The notes below the pieces were generated by a model that saw only the letters and a program-made list of their open reading frames with translations, did not search any database and had not been told where the DNA came from. The position numbers and the translations under genes are program-made. From CAVPCY01 sp963770765 (GTDB lineage: Bacteria > Actinomycetota > Coriobacteriia > Anaerosomatales > PHET01), in contig CAVYQS010000012.1 of the NCBI GenBank assembly GCA_963770765.1, positions 186,001-250,000 on the forward strand: a stretch of 64,000 nt of DNA, read 5' to 3'. This document shows positions 54,874 to 63,211 of the stretch, in pieces; within the stretch, counting starts at the first letter, position 1; each line of letters opens with the position of its first letter.

Positions 54874-54974
54874 ACCACTCCTGAGTCCACTCGTACGCGG
54901 GGGCGAGCCCTGATCGCAGCCCCAGATGCCCGCCGGGTATCCTACCATGCAGGCAGACGGCTCCGGCTTCCCGG

Positions 54975-56624
54975 TCAGCGTGATGTTGGCCGCTCGTTAC
55001 GGGTGCCGGACGCCTCACCGAGCAACTCGCGAGCGTGCGCACGGGTCGCGTCCGAATCGTTGCCCGACAGCATCCTGCCGATCTCAGTGACCCGCTCTTC
55101 GCCTTCCACCCGGCGCACGCTCGTGACCACGACGTCGTCGCTCGTCGACTTGCTCACCACCAACTGGACATCAGCGAAGGCGGCGACCTGCGCGAGGTGG
55201 GTCACGACGATGACCTGGTGGGTCCCGGACAGTGCACGCAGACGGCTACCGACCGCCGTGGCGGTCGCGCCGCCGACACCCGCGTCGACCTCGTCGAAGA
55301 CGAGAGTCTCGACCTCATCGGCAGCGCCGAGCACGCTCTTGAGAGCGAGCATGACCCGGGATATCTCACCCCCCGATGCGATCTTCGCCAGCGGCCGCGG
55401 CTCCTGCCCCCGCGCGGGCGTATAGAGGAAGTCGACGCGCGCGGGGCCATCCTCGCCCCACGAACCGAAGGGCAGCTCGGAGAAGCGCACCTCGAAGCCG
55501 GCGCCGCCCATCGCGAGATCGGTCACGGCGGACTCAAGCGCAGCGACGAAACCCGGGGCGGCGGCGGCGCGCGCCGCACTCAGCGCATGCCCCGCCTCTT
55601 CAAGCTGCGCAGCGGACGCCGTGACCGCCGTTTCGGCCTCTCGCAGAGCGGCACCGCCATCATCGACCGCGTTCAAGGCCGATCGAGCGGCGGCGGCGCG
55701 CTCACGTACGGTTTCGAGGGTCGGTCCGTACTTCTTCGTGAGTCCGGCCAGCGCCGACAACCGTTCCAGCGTGCGGTCCAGAGCCGCCGGGTCGTGTTCG
55801 ATGGAATCGTTGTATCGACGCAGGGCGGAACTCGCATCATCACCGAGGGTCTGCGCCTCTTCGAGACGCTCGATGATCTCATCGAGGTCGGGATCGATTC
55901 CCTGCTGCTTCCGCAGTGTGTTCAGCACCTGGCCGAGCTGGTCGAGGACACCGTCCTCGCCGCGCAACAGGCCCGTCGCATCGCCGGTCGCCTCGGACAG
56001 ACGACCCGCGTTCTGGAGCGCAGGCAGACGATCCCTGAGCGCTTCGTCCTCGCCGGGCTGTGGGTCGACACGTTCGATCTCCTGAACGACGAAAGCGAGA
56101 TAGTCTGCATCAGCAGTGGCCCTCTCGAGCTCTGCGGCGAGTCCGTCTCTCGCGTGCACGGCGGCCTGATGGGCGTCGCGCGCCATTCTATATCGTCTGA
56201 GGGCGTCGGCGACGTGTCCACCGGCCCAGCGATCGAGATAGCCCACGTGGGTCGAGGCCGAAAGCAACGCTTGATGCTCGTGCTGCCCGTGGAGGTCGAC
56301 CAGGGGGCCGACCCGTTGCGAGAGCTCGCCGACCGAAGCCAATTCACCGTCGAGCGAACACCGGCTGCGCCCATCGGAACTCACGCGGCGGCGAACGACG
56401 AGTTCGCTTCCCGCTGCGGTGAACCTGCCTTCGACCACTGACTCGGCAGCACCGGTACGAACCGTACTCGAGGCCGCCCGTTCACCGACAAGCAGCTTCA
56501 ACGCACCCAGGAGCGCGGTCTTGCCCGCGCCGGTCTCACCGGTGAGCACCGTCATTCCCGGTCCGAACTCAAGCCAGGCGTCTTCGATCAGCGCAAGATC
56601 GCGGACGTGAAGGTCCTCGAGCAC
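54975..56624 (-). CDS. recN: DNA repair protein RecN
   Basis: SMC-like ATPase acting early in double-strand break repair. The 549-residue protein has Walker A GETGAGKT (29-36), coiled coils around 150-340, the signature IASGGEISRVMLALK and Walker B VFDEVDAGVGG. It is preceded by nadK with a three-base gap, standard for actinobacteria and Firmicutes. Confidence 0.96.
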   Translation of the reverse strand: MLEDLHVRDLALIEDAWLEFGPGMTVLTGETGAGKTALLGALKLLVGERAASSTVRTGAAESVVEGRFTAAGSELVVRRRVSSDGRSRCSLDGELASVGELSQRVGPLVDLHGQHEHQALLSASTHVGYLDRWAGGHVADALRRYRMARDAHQAAVHARDGLAAELERATADADYLAFVVQEIERVDPQPGEDEALRDRLPALQNAGRLSEATGDATGLLRGEDGVLDQLGQVLNTLRKQQGIDPDLDEIIERLEEAQTLGDDASSALRRYNDSIEHDPAALDRTLERLSALAGLTKKYGPTLETVRERAAAARSALNAVDDGGAALREAETAVTASAAQLEEAGHALSAARAAAAPGFVAALESAVTDLAMGGAGFEVRFSELPFGSWGEDGPARVDFLYTPARGQEPRPLAKIASGGEISRVMLALKSVLGAADEVETLVFDEVDAGVGGATATAVGSRLRALSGTHQVIVVTHLAQVAAFADVQLVVSKSTSDDVVVTSVRRVEGEERVTEIGRMLSGNDSDATRAHARELLGEASGTRNERPTSR

Positions 56625-56627
56625 CGA

Positions 56628-57476
56628 TCAGCCTCCGAAGAACTCGGTCGACACGGTCTCGTAGAAGTCGCGCCCGTCGAGCTTCACCAGTGCCACATCG
56701 TGCTCTCCTCGGCAGACCGTGACCCGCTCTATCGCACGGCGGCACGGCCGCACATCACCATCGACTATCAGGCAGGCGTCAGAGCGCGACGGATCCGGCA
56801 ACGTGATCTCGACGGTATCGTGAGGGTCGGTAACGATCGCGCGGGAATGCAGGGTGTGGGGCGCTACCGGCACCACGACCATCCCACCGAAACCCGGTGC
56901 GACTACCGGTCCGCCGGCCGACAGAGCGTACGCGGTCGATCCCGTGGCGGTGGCGACGATGAGCGCATCGGCCCGCGTGTTCAGCACCAGATGACCATCG
57001 ATGGCCATATCGAACTCGACGACCCGGCCGGAGTTCCCTCGAGCCACGACGGCCTCATTGAGGGCGCGGTACGTGCCCACGACCCTGCCGTCCATCGTGA
57101 CCTCGACCCGCAATGTGGCCCTTCGCTCGACGCGGGCATCACCGGCGAGCGCTGCACCCACGGCCTGACGCATCGTCTCGGCCCGCGCACCGGAAAGAAA
57201 GCCCAGCCGTCCGTACTTGACGCCGAGCAGAGGCGCGGGCGTCTCTCCGACGAGGTGAACGGCCTTCAGGATCGTACCGTCACCGCCGAGCGCGACCACG
57301 AGCGACAGCTCGCCGAGGTCGCTCAGGGTGACCCCGAAGCCCTCGAGGTTGCTCTTCGCTGCATCCCTCGACTCCAAGACCGGCTCGATACCTTGAGCCG
57401 CGCACCACGTGGCAAGCTCGCGTGCCGCGTCAACAGCGCGCGGGTTCGACGTGTTGGGGACCAGCAAGACTCGCAC
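56628..57476 (-). CDS. nadK: NAD kinase
   Basis: Phosphorylates NAD to NADP. The 282-residue protein has the GGDGT motif (64-68), the NE-containing segment RALNEAVVARG and TATGSTAYALSAGGP. One base separates it from tlyA and three from recN. Confidence 0.96.
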   Translation of the reverse strand: MRVLLVPNTSNPRAVDAARELATWCAAQGIEPVLESRDAAKSNLEGFGVTLSDLGELSLVVALGGDGTILKAVHLVGETPAPLLGVKYGRLGFLSGARAETMRQAVGAALAGDARVERRATLRVEVTMDGRVVGTYRALNEAVVARGNSGRVVEFDMAIDGHLVLNTRADALIVATATGSTAYALSAGGPVVAPGFGGMVVVPVAPHTLHSRAIVTDPHDTVEITLPDPSRSDACLIVDGDVRPCRRAIERVTVCRGEHDVALVKLDGRDFYETVSTEFFGG

Positions 57477-57477
57477 G

Positions 57478-58272
57478 TCAGACTCCCAGCCTCTCGTGAG
57501 CCGCGTCCACGACCTCTTCGGCCGTCGACTCGGTGGATGAACCGTGCCGTGCCACCCACAGCCAGAACTCGATGTTACCCTCCGGACCCTTGATGGGCGA
57601 GAACGTCATACCGCGAACGACCAGACCCAGAGCCAGCGCGGCCTGGACCGCTGACTGCAACGCCTCGATGTGGTCACCCGCCGCTTTGACCACACCCCTT
57701 TTTCCCACACGCCCCTTACCCAGCTCGAACTGGGGCTTAACCAGCGCAAGTATGTCAGCCTCCGGGGCCGCAAGTGCAGCCAAGGAGGGCAAGACCGTCT
57801 TGAGCGAGATGAAGGACACGTCGGTCACGACGAGGTCGAACGGCGCACCGAGCTCGATCGGCTCGGCATGCCTGATGTTGGTCCGCTCGAACACCGCCAC
57901 CCGGTCGTCGTTCCTCAGGGTCCATGCCAGCTGGCCGTACCCTACATCGACCGCGGTGACGCTTGCCGCCCCCGCCTGCAGCAGGCAGTCGGTGAATCCG
58001 CCGGTGCTCGCACCGACATCGACCGCCCGTCTCCCAGTCACCGCAACGTCGAAGGCGGCCAGCGCGCCCGCAAGCTTGTCACCGCCGCGTGAGACGAACC
58101 GAGGTCGTCGAGCCACATGGATCACCGCGTCATCGGCGACAAGCTCGCCGGCTTTCCTGACGACGTCCTCGCCGGCGCGGATGTCGCCGGCAAGAATCGC
58201 GGCGCGTGCGCGCTCCCGCGATTCGAACAGGCCACGATCAACCAGAATGGCGTCGATGCGCTTGCGCGCCAT
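57478..58272 (-). CDS. tlyA: TlyA family rRNA 2'-O-methyltransferase
   Basis: S4-domain methyltransferase; in mycobacteria TlyA modifies 16S and 23S rRNA and determines capreomycin sensitivity. The 264-residue protein has an S4 domain (about 1-60) and an FtsJ-like fold with DVGASTGGFTD and the catalytic KPQFE motif. ATG at 58272 with GGAGG; it starts 35 bases inside dxs. Confidence 0.94.
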   Translation of the reverse strand: MARKRIDAILVDRGLFESRERARAAILAGDIRAGEDVVRKAGELVADDAVIHVARRPRFVSRGGDKLAGALAAFDVAVTGRRAVDVGASTGGFTDCLLQAGAASVTAVDVGYGQLAWTLRNDDRVAVFERTNIRHAEPIELGAPFDLVVTDVSFISLKTVLPSLAALAAPEADILALVKPQFELGKGRVGKRGVVKAAGDHIEALQSAVQAALALGLVVRGMTFSPIKGPEGNIEFWLWVARHGSSTESTAEEVVDAAHERLGV

Positions 58273-60199
58273 CTTCTCTCGCCTCCGCGTGAAGCCGCTC
58301 GCTCTCATCGCGACGGACATCGATGTCGGAAAGACGTCCGAGAACGGCCGCGGTCACGCCGTCAGGAGTGAGCCCTACGTCCGAGAGCAGCCTCGACATG
58401 GCGCCATGGGTCACGAAACAATCGGAGATCGCGAGACGCTGCACGGGAGTCTCGGATCCAAGGTCCGACAGCACCTCGCACACAGCCGACCCGAAACCGC
58501 CCATCTCCGTGTTCTCCTCGATCGTGACCACGAGTCGGTGGGACCGTGCGGCCCACGCGATGGTGTCCCGGTCGATCGGCTTGACCCAGCGGGCGTTGAC
58601 GAGGCTCACGGACAGCCCGTGCGCCTTGAGCATCTCCGCGGCCGCATCGGCGACCGCGTTCATCCGACCCACGGCCATCAGCGCGACATCGCTCCCCTTA
58701 CTGCGGATGACCGCCTGGGCGCGCTCCCACTGCACACGCACTCCCGTGTCGATGACCCCTGTGCCCGTGCCGCGCGGATACCTGATCGCGACGGGTCCAT
58801 CGAGGGCGAGAGCTGTGTGAAGCGCGTCAGCCAGCTCCACCTCGTCGGCGGGGGCAAGAACAGTCATGTTCGGGATCGAGCGCAGGTACGTCAGATCGAA
58901 CATCCCGTGGTGGGTCGGTCCGTCCTCTCCCACCAGACCCGCTCTGTCGAGACAGAAGACCGCGTGAATGTCCTGCAGACATACGTCCATGATGAGCTGG
59001 TCGTACGCGCGCTGCATGAAGGTGGAGTAGATGGCGACTACCGGCAACCGGCCGCCCAGCGCCAGCCCGGCAGCCATTCCCACCGCGTGCCCCTCGGCGA
59101 TCCCCACGTCGTAGAAGCGGTCGGGAAAGCGCTGCGCGAACTTGTCGAGTCCGGTGCCCGACGGCATCGCCGCGGTGATGGCCACGATGCGCTCGTCGTG
59201 CTCGGCTTCAATGACCAATGCGCGCGAGAACGCTTCGGTGTAGCTGATCGGTCCACCGGACCCGTTGACCTTCCCCGTCTCCACCGAGAACGGCCCGATG
59301 CCGTGGAACGCGTCGGGCTGCACTTCGGCGTGCTCGTAACCGAAGCCCTTGGTGGTGACCGCGTGGATGATGACTGGTCCGTCGGTGGCTTTTGCCCGAC
59401 TCACAGCCTGCTGCACCTGCTCGATGTCGTGGCCATCGATAGGGCCGACGTACTTCACGCCGAGCTCCTCGAAGAACATGCCGGGCTTCAGGAGAAGCTG
59501 CTTGACGGACTCCTTGACCGCCTCTCCCGCGTCGACCATCCCTTTGCCCAGTTGGGTGGTGGCCAAGCGGGACTCCACGCCGTCGCGCAGCTTCTGGTAG
59601 CGCGGATCGAGCCTGACGCGCGCGAGGTAGCTGGCGAGCGCACCGACGTTCTCCGAGATGGACATCTCATTGTCGTTGAGCACGATGACGACCCTCGTAC
59701 CCAGGTGTCCGATGTGGTTGAGCGCCTCGAACGCCATACCGCCCGTCATGGACCCGTCTCCGATAACCACAACCACCGCCTCGTCACCACCACGCGCGTC
59801 GCGAGCGAGCGCGAGGCCAAGGCCGACGGAGAGGGAGTCGGAGGCATGTCCGGTGTCGAAGGAGTCGAAAAGCGACTCACTGCGCTTGGGGAAGCCGCAC
59901 AATCCGCCGTACTGCCGAAGCGTGCCGAAACGGTCGAGCCGGCCTGTCAAGAGCTTGTGAACGTAGCTCTGGTGGCCTACGTCGAAGATTATCCGGTCCA
60001 CGGGGCAGTCGAGCGCACGGTGTATCCCGATGGTGAGCTCGACCACGCCGAGGTTCGGCGCAAGATGGCCGCCCGTCTCCGAGACGGTCTCTACCAGCTC
60101 GTCACGAATCTCCGATGCGAGCACCTTGAGCTGCGTCGCATCCAGGGACTTGATGTCGCAGGGGCTGGTTATGGTGTCGAGTATCCGCTCAGCGGCCAC
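58238..60199 (-). CDS. dxs: 1-deoxy-D-xylulose-5-phosphate synthase
   Basis: First step of the MEP pathway. The 653-residue protein has the TPP-binding GDGSMTGGMAFEALN (147-161), HVTTKG-like HAVTTKGFGYE, and the C-terminal transketolase domain with EDGPTHHG. The last 12 codons overlap tlyA. GTG at 60199 has only a distant GGAG; no better start is visible. ispA, which often precedes dxs, is absent. Confidence 0.95.
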   Translation of the reverse strand: MAAERILDTITSPCDIKSLDATQLKVLASEIRDELVETVSETGGHLAPNLGVVELTIGIHRALDCPVDRIIFDVGHQSYVHKLLTGRLDRFGTLRQYGGLCGFPKRSESLFDSFDTGHASDSLSVGLGLALARDARGGDEAVVVVIGDGSMTGGMAFEALNHIGHLGTRVVIVLNDNEMSISENVGALASYLARVRLDPRYQKLRDGVESRLATTQLGKGMVDAGEAVKESVKQLLLKPGMFFEELGVKYVGPIDGHDIEQVQQAVSRAKATDGPVIIHAVTTKGFGYEHAEVQPDAFHGIGPFSVETGKVNGSGGPISYTEAFSRALVIEAEHDERIVAITAAMPSGTGLDKFAQRFPDRFYDVGIAEGHAVGMAAGLALGGRLPVVAIYSTFMQRAYDQLIMDVCLQDIHAVFCLDRAGLVGEDGPTHHGMFDLTYLRSIPNMTVLAPADEVELADALHTALALDGPVAIRYPRGTGTGVIDTGVRVQWERAQAVIRSKGSDVALMAVGRMNAVADAAAEMLKAHGLSVSLVNARWVKPIDRDTIAWAARSHRLVVTIEENTEMGGFGSAVCEVLSDLGSETPVQRLAISDCFVTHGAMSRLLSDVGLTPDGVTAAVLGRLSDIDVRRDESERLHAEAREDGAQAHRRHSG

Positions 60200-60316
60200 T
60201 TCGATGGGTCATCTCCGTCGTTCCAGGGTCGGTCGTGCACTGATCGACATGCACCACGATAGTATGCCTGCACAGTGAAATGCGCACGTCAGGCGTTCGC
60301 CACGCGCGACGTCGGT

Positions 60317-60607
60317 CTAAGGACCGACCGTCGGCGTCTCAGGCCGTGGCGCGGAGACGTCGCCTGTCTCGGCGGCGACAGGCTCACTCGATGCCGCTCC
60401 GGCGACGTCTTCGGCTTGGACGGGAGCGGTGCCCGCAGCTTCCCAATCGGCATGATCGATCAGCTCGGTGCACTGGTTCGCCAAGCGCACGCCTTCCTCG
60501 AGCAGATCGAGGCTCTTCTCCAGCGAGGTGTCCTTCTTGCGCACCTGCGTGACGATCTCCTCGAGCCGGGTACGAGCAGCCGTGAAGCTGTACGACTCTT
60601 CTGGCAT
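60317..60607 (-). CDS. xseB: Exodeoxyribonuclease VII small subunit
   Basis: The 96-residue protein has the XseB helical pair YSFTAARTRLEEIVTQ and LEKSLDLLEEGVRLANQC (about 6-55), followed by an acidic Ala/Glu/Pro tail of about 40 residues that is longer than usual. It starts four bases after nusB. The large subunit gene xseA is not next to it and not in the window. Confidence 0.88.
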   Translation of the reverse strand: MPEESYSFTAARTRLEEIVTQVRKKDTSLEKSLDLLEEGVRLANQCTELIDHADWEAAGTAPVQAEDVAGAASSEPVAAETGDVSAPRPETPTVGP

Positions 60608-60611
60608 CAGA

Positions 60612-61034
60612 TCATTCTCCGTCCCGACTCCGCTCGGCCACCCTGCCAAGAACGCCGTTCACGAACTTCGACGAGTCGTCGCCTCCGTACACCTTGGCGA
60701 GTTCGACCGCCTCGTTGATCGCCACGCTCGCGGGCACATCCGGGGCGTGAAGCAGTTCGAACGTCGCGATCCGGAGGATGTTCCGGTCAACCAGAGGCAT
60801 CCGCGATACGGCCCAGTGCTCGGAGATCTCACCAAGCGTCGCATCAAGCTCGTCAACCTGCGCCTCGACCCCGAGAGCCAGTGTCCGACAGAACTCGCCA
60901 GGCTGGCCGTTCTCGGTGGAATAGCTCTGGTTCTCAAGGATCGTGGCTATCGACTCTCCGGTCACCTCACGCTGGTAGAGCAGCTGGAGCGCCTGTAGCC
61001 GGGCTGTGTGGCGATCTGAACGGACCATGCTCAC
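60612..61034 (-). CDS. nusB: Transcription antitermination factor NusB
   Basis: Partner of NusE in rRNA antitermination. The 140-residue helical protein has RLQALQLLYQREV and the C-terminal INEAVELAKVYGGDDSSKFVNGVLG motif. GTG 61034 overlaps the previous stop as GTGA (ATG 61028 is also possible). Confidence 0.95.
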   Translation of the reverse strand: MSMVRSDRHTARLQALQLLYQREVTGESIATILENQSYSTENGQPGEFCRTLALGVEAQVDELDATLGEISEHWAVSRMPLVDRNILRIATFELLHAPDVPASVAINEAVELAKVYGGDDSSKFVNGVLGRVAERSRDGE

Positions 61035-61378
61035 TCGGGGAACACGAGACCGTCGATGAACACGTCGACCCCGGCGACCTCGACCCCGACTTGACTGGAA
61101 AGTGCCTCGCGGACCGACGCCTGGACCGTGGCCGCGACTTCGCGCAACCGTACCCCGTAGAGCACCTGGATGTGCACGCTCGCAGACAGCGCGCCATCTT
61201 CACCGACCGTCACGTCGACGGCGCGAGAGGCCCCTTTGCGGCCCTTCTGTACGAGCCCGGCGATCCCCGGCGCACCAACCGACGCGACGCCTTCGACGCA
61301 CTCGACGGCGACGGTGACGATCGTATCCAGAACACCCGGCGCGACGCCGAGCCCCTCAAGACGAATCTCATCAGACAT
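61031..61378 (-). CDS. Asp23/Gls24 family envelope-associated protein
   Basis: A 115-residue Asp23/YqhY-like protein with the family pattern APGVLDTIVTVAVECVEGV, HIQVLYGVRLREVAATVQASVREAL and a C-terminal VAGVDVFIDGL. In Firmicutes YqhY lies between accC and nusB exactly as here and is linked to control of acetyl-CoA carboxylase activity. Confidence 0.9.
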   Translation of the reverse strand: MSDEIRLEGLGVAPGVLDTIVTVAVECVEGVASVGAPGIAGLVQKGRKGASRAVDVTVGEDGALSASVHIQVLYGVRLREVAATVQASVREALSSQVGVEVAGVDVFIDGLVFPE

Positions 61379-61398
61379 CTGTGTTCTCCTGGCCGCTA

Positions 61399-62748
61399 CT
61401 AGCCGAGATCCATCTCGGTCTCGACGAAGTCAGTATAGACCTCGCCCCTTCGGAAAGCGGGAGTCTCCACGACCTGCAAGTGGAACGGGATCGTGGTCGC
61501 GATCCCCGTGACTATGAACTCGTCCAAGGCCCGGTGCCCTCTCGCGATCGCCTCGTCCCTGGTCTCCCCCCATACCACGAGCTTCGCCAGCAGAGAGTCG
61601 TAGGTAGGAGGAACCCGGTACCCCGAGAAGACATGGGAGTCGATGCGCACGCCAAGACCGCCGGGCGGGTTGAACACCTCGATCAGACCGGGGTTGGGGC
61701 GGAAGTTGTGGGCCGGATCCTCCGCGTTGACCCGAAACTCGATCGCATGACCCCGCAACACGATGTCCGACTGGTTCGCGTGGCGCATCGGCAGGCCCGC
61801 GGCGATCCGAATCTGCTCCTTGATGATGTCAACGCCGGTGATCTGCTCGGTGACCGGATGCTCGACCTGCACCCTCGTGTTCATCTCCATGAAGTAGAAG
61901 CGGCCGTCGGTATCGAGAAGGAACTCGACGGTGCCGGCGTTCACGTAGTCCACGTTGCGCGCCAGCTTGATCGCCGCAGCGCCCATCTCGGCCCGCAACT
62001 CAGGAGTGAGCGCAGGAGAGGGTGCTTCCTCGACCAGCTTCTGGTGTCGCCTCTGAATCGAGCAGTCGCGCTCGAAGAGGTATACGGCGTTGCCGTGCGA
62101 GTCGGCCAGGATCTGTATCTCGACATGGCGCGGGCGCGCAAGGTACTTCTCAAGGTAGACGGTGTCGTTACCGAAGGCCGCCGCGGCCTCGGTCTTCGCT
62201 GCGGTCAGGTTCAGGCCCAGTTCTTCTTCGTCGTGGGCGACTCGCATGCCCTTGCCACCGCCTCCGGCGGAGGCCTTGATCAGCACGGGGAATCCGACCT
62301 CGCGGGCGAATCCGAGTGCCTCTTCAAGCGACTCGACCACCCCATCGCTACCCGGGACGGTCGGAACGCCCGCCGCTGCCGCCGTCGCTCTGGCGACGGC
62401 CTTGTCGCCCATGCGGTCGATCGCATCGGGCGAAGGACCTATGAACACGAGTCCCGAGTCAGCGCACGCGCGCGCGAAAGCGGAGTTCTCTGCGAGGAAT
62501 CCGTAACCGGGGTGGACCGCCTGCGCTCCGGTGGTGAGAGCGGCCGAGATGATGTTGGGCATGTTGAGGTACGAAAGCGACGAGGACGCCGGACCCACAC
62601 AGACCGCGTGGTCGGCCATGCGAGCCGGGAGCGAGTCACGATCGGCCTCGGAGAAGACGGCGACGGTTTCGACGCCCATCTCCCGAGCAGCGCGAATGAC
62701 CCGCAGCGCCACCTCGCCACGGTTGGCGATCAGGATTCGGTCGAACAA
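61399..62748 (-). CDS. accC: Biotin carboxylase (AccC/PycA)
   Basis: ATP-dependent carboxylation of biotin. The 449-residue protein has N-terminal ILIANRGEVALRVIRAARE, the ATP-grasp loop SAGGGGKGMR, and EMNTRVQVEHPVTE near the active site. It lies 13 bases after the carboxyltransferase/biotin-carrier gene and could serve either acetyl-CoA carboxylase or pyruvate carboxylase. Confidence 0.95.
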   Translation of the reverse strand: MFDRILIANRGEVALRVIRAAREMGVETVAVFSEADRDSLPARMADHAVCVGPASSSLSYLNMPNIISAALTTGAQAVHPGYGFLAENSAFARACADSGLVFIGPSPDAIDRMGDKAVARATAAAAGVPTVPGSDGVVESLEEALGFAREVGFPVLIKASAGGGGKGMRVAHDEEELGLNLTAAKTEAAAAFGNDTVYLEKYLARPRHVEIQILADSHGNAVYLFERDCSIQRRHQKLVEEAPSPALTPELRAEMGAAAIKLARNVDYVNAGTVEFLLDTDGRFYFMEMNTRVQVEHPVTEQITGVDIIKEQIRIAAGLPMRHANQSDIVLRGHAIEFRVNAEDPAHNFRPNPGLIEVFNPPGGLGVRIDSHVFSGYRVPPTYDSLLAKLVVWGETRDEAIARGHRALDEFIVTGIATTIPFHLQVVETPAFRRGEVYTDFVETEMDLG

Positions 62749-62761
62749 GAGGGCCTCCCGC

Positions 62762-63211
62762 CTAGACAGGCTCGTAGTAGTACATGACGGTCCCGTACTC
62801 GACCGCTTCGCCGTTCTCGAGCGGCGCCTCGCGGATCACGCCCGCCTCGTCAGCGGTGATCTCGTTCATGAGCTTCATCGCTTCGACGATGCACAGTGTC
62901 TGCCCGGCAGCGACGGTGTCGCCGACTGAGACGAAGGGAGCCGCGCCGGGCGCGCTCGAAGAGTAGAAGGTGCCGACCATCGGTGCCACGACACTCCGCC
63001 ATCCCGCGGGCCGAGCCGCGGGAGAAGGAGACGCCGCGTCCGCAGGTGCGGGAGCTGCTTCCGACACCGGGGTGACGGGCGCGCTGGCGGCCGGAGCGAA
63101 CGCCCCCGCCTTTCGCACCGTGACCTTGTTGTCGCCCTCTTCGATGACGACCTCGGTCACATCGGAGGCCTCGATGACTTTGATGAGCTCACGGATCTGA
63201 TTGACGTCCAC
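62762..63211 (-). CDS. accB: Possible free AccB (biotin carboxyl carrier protein) from an internal start
   Basis: A GTG at 63209-63211 has a perfect GGAGG (63220-63224) eight bases upstream, within the longer gene and in frame with it. Translation from here would yield a 149-residue protein beginning VDVNQIREL, the normal length and start of AccB, directly upstream of accC. The same mRNA could therefore make both a fusion and a free carrier protein. This is prediction from the sequence. Confidence 0.5.
   Translation of the reverse strand: MDVNQIRELIKVIEASDVTEVVIEEGDNKVTVRKAGAFAPAASAPVTPVSEAAPAPADAASPSPAARPAGWRSVVAPMVGTFYSSSAPGAAPFVSVGDTVAAGQTLCIVEAMKLMNEITADEAGVIREAPLENGEAVEYGTVMYYYEPV

Noticed and set aside
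57533..60262. Plus-strand open frame of 909 codons opposite tlyA and dxs
   Set aside because: Antisense frame kept open by GC content; Dxs and TlyA on the other strand account for the region.
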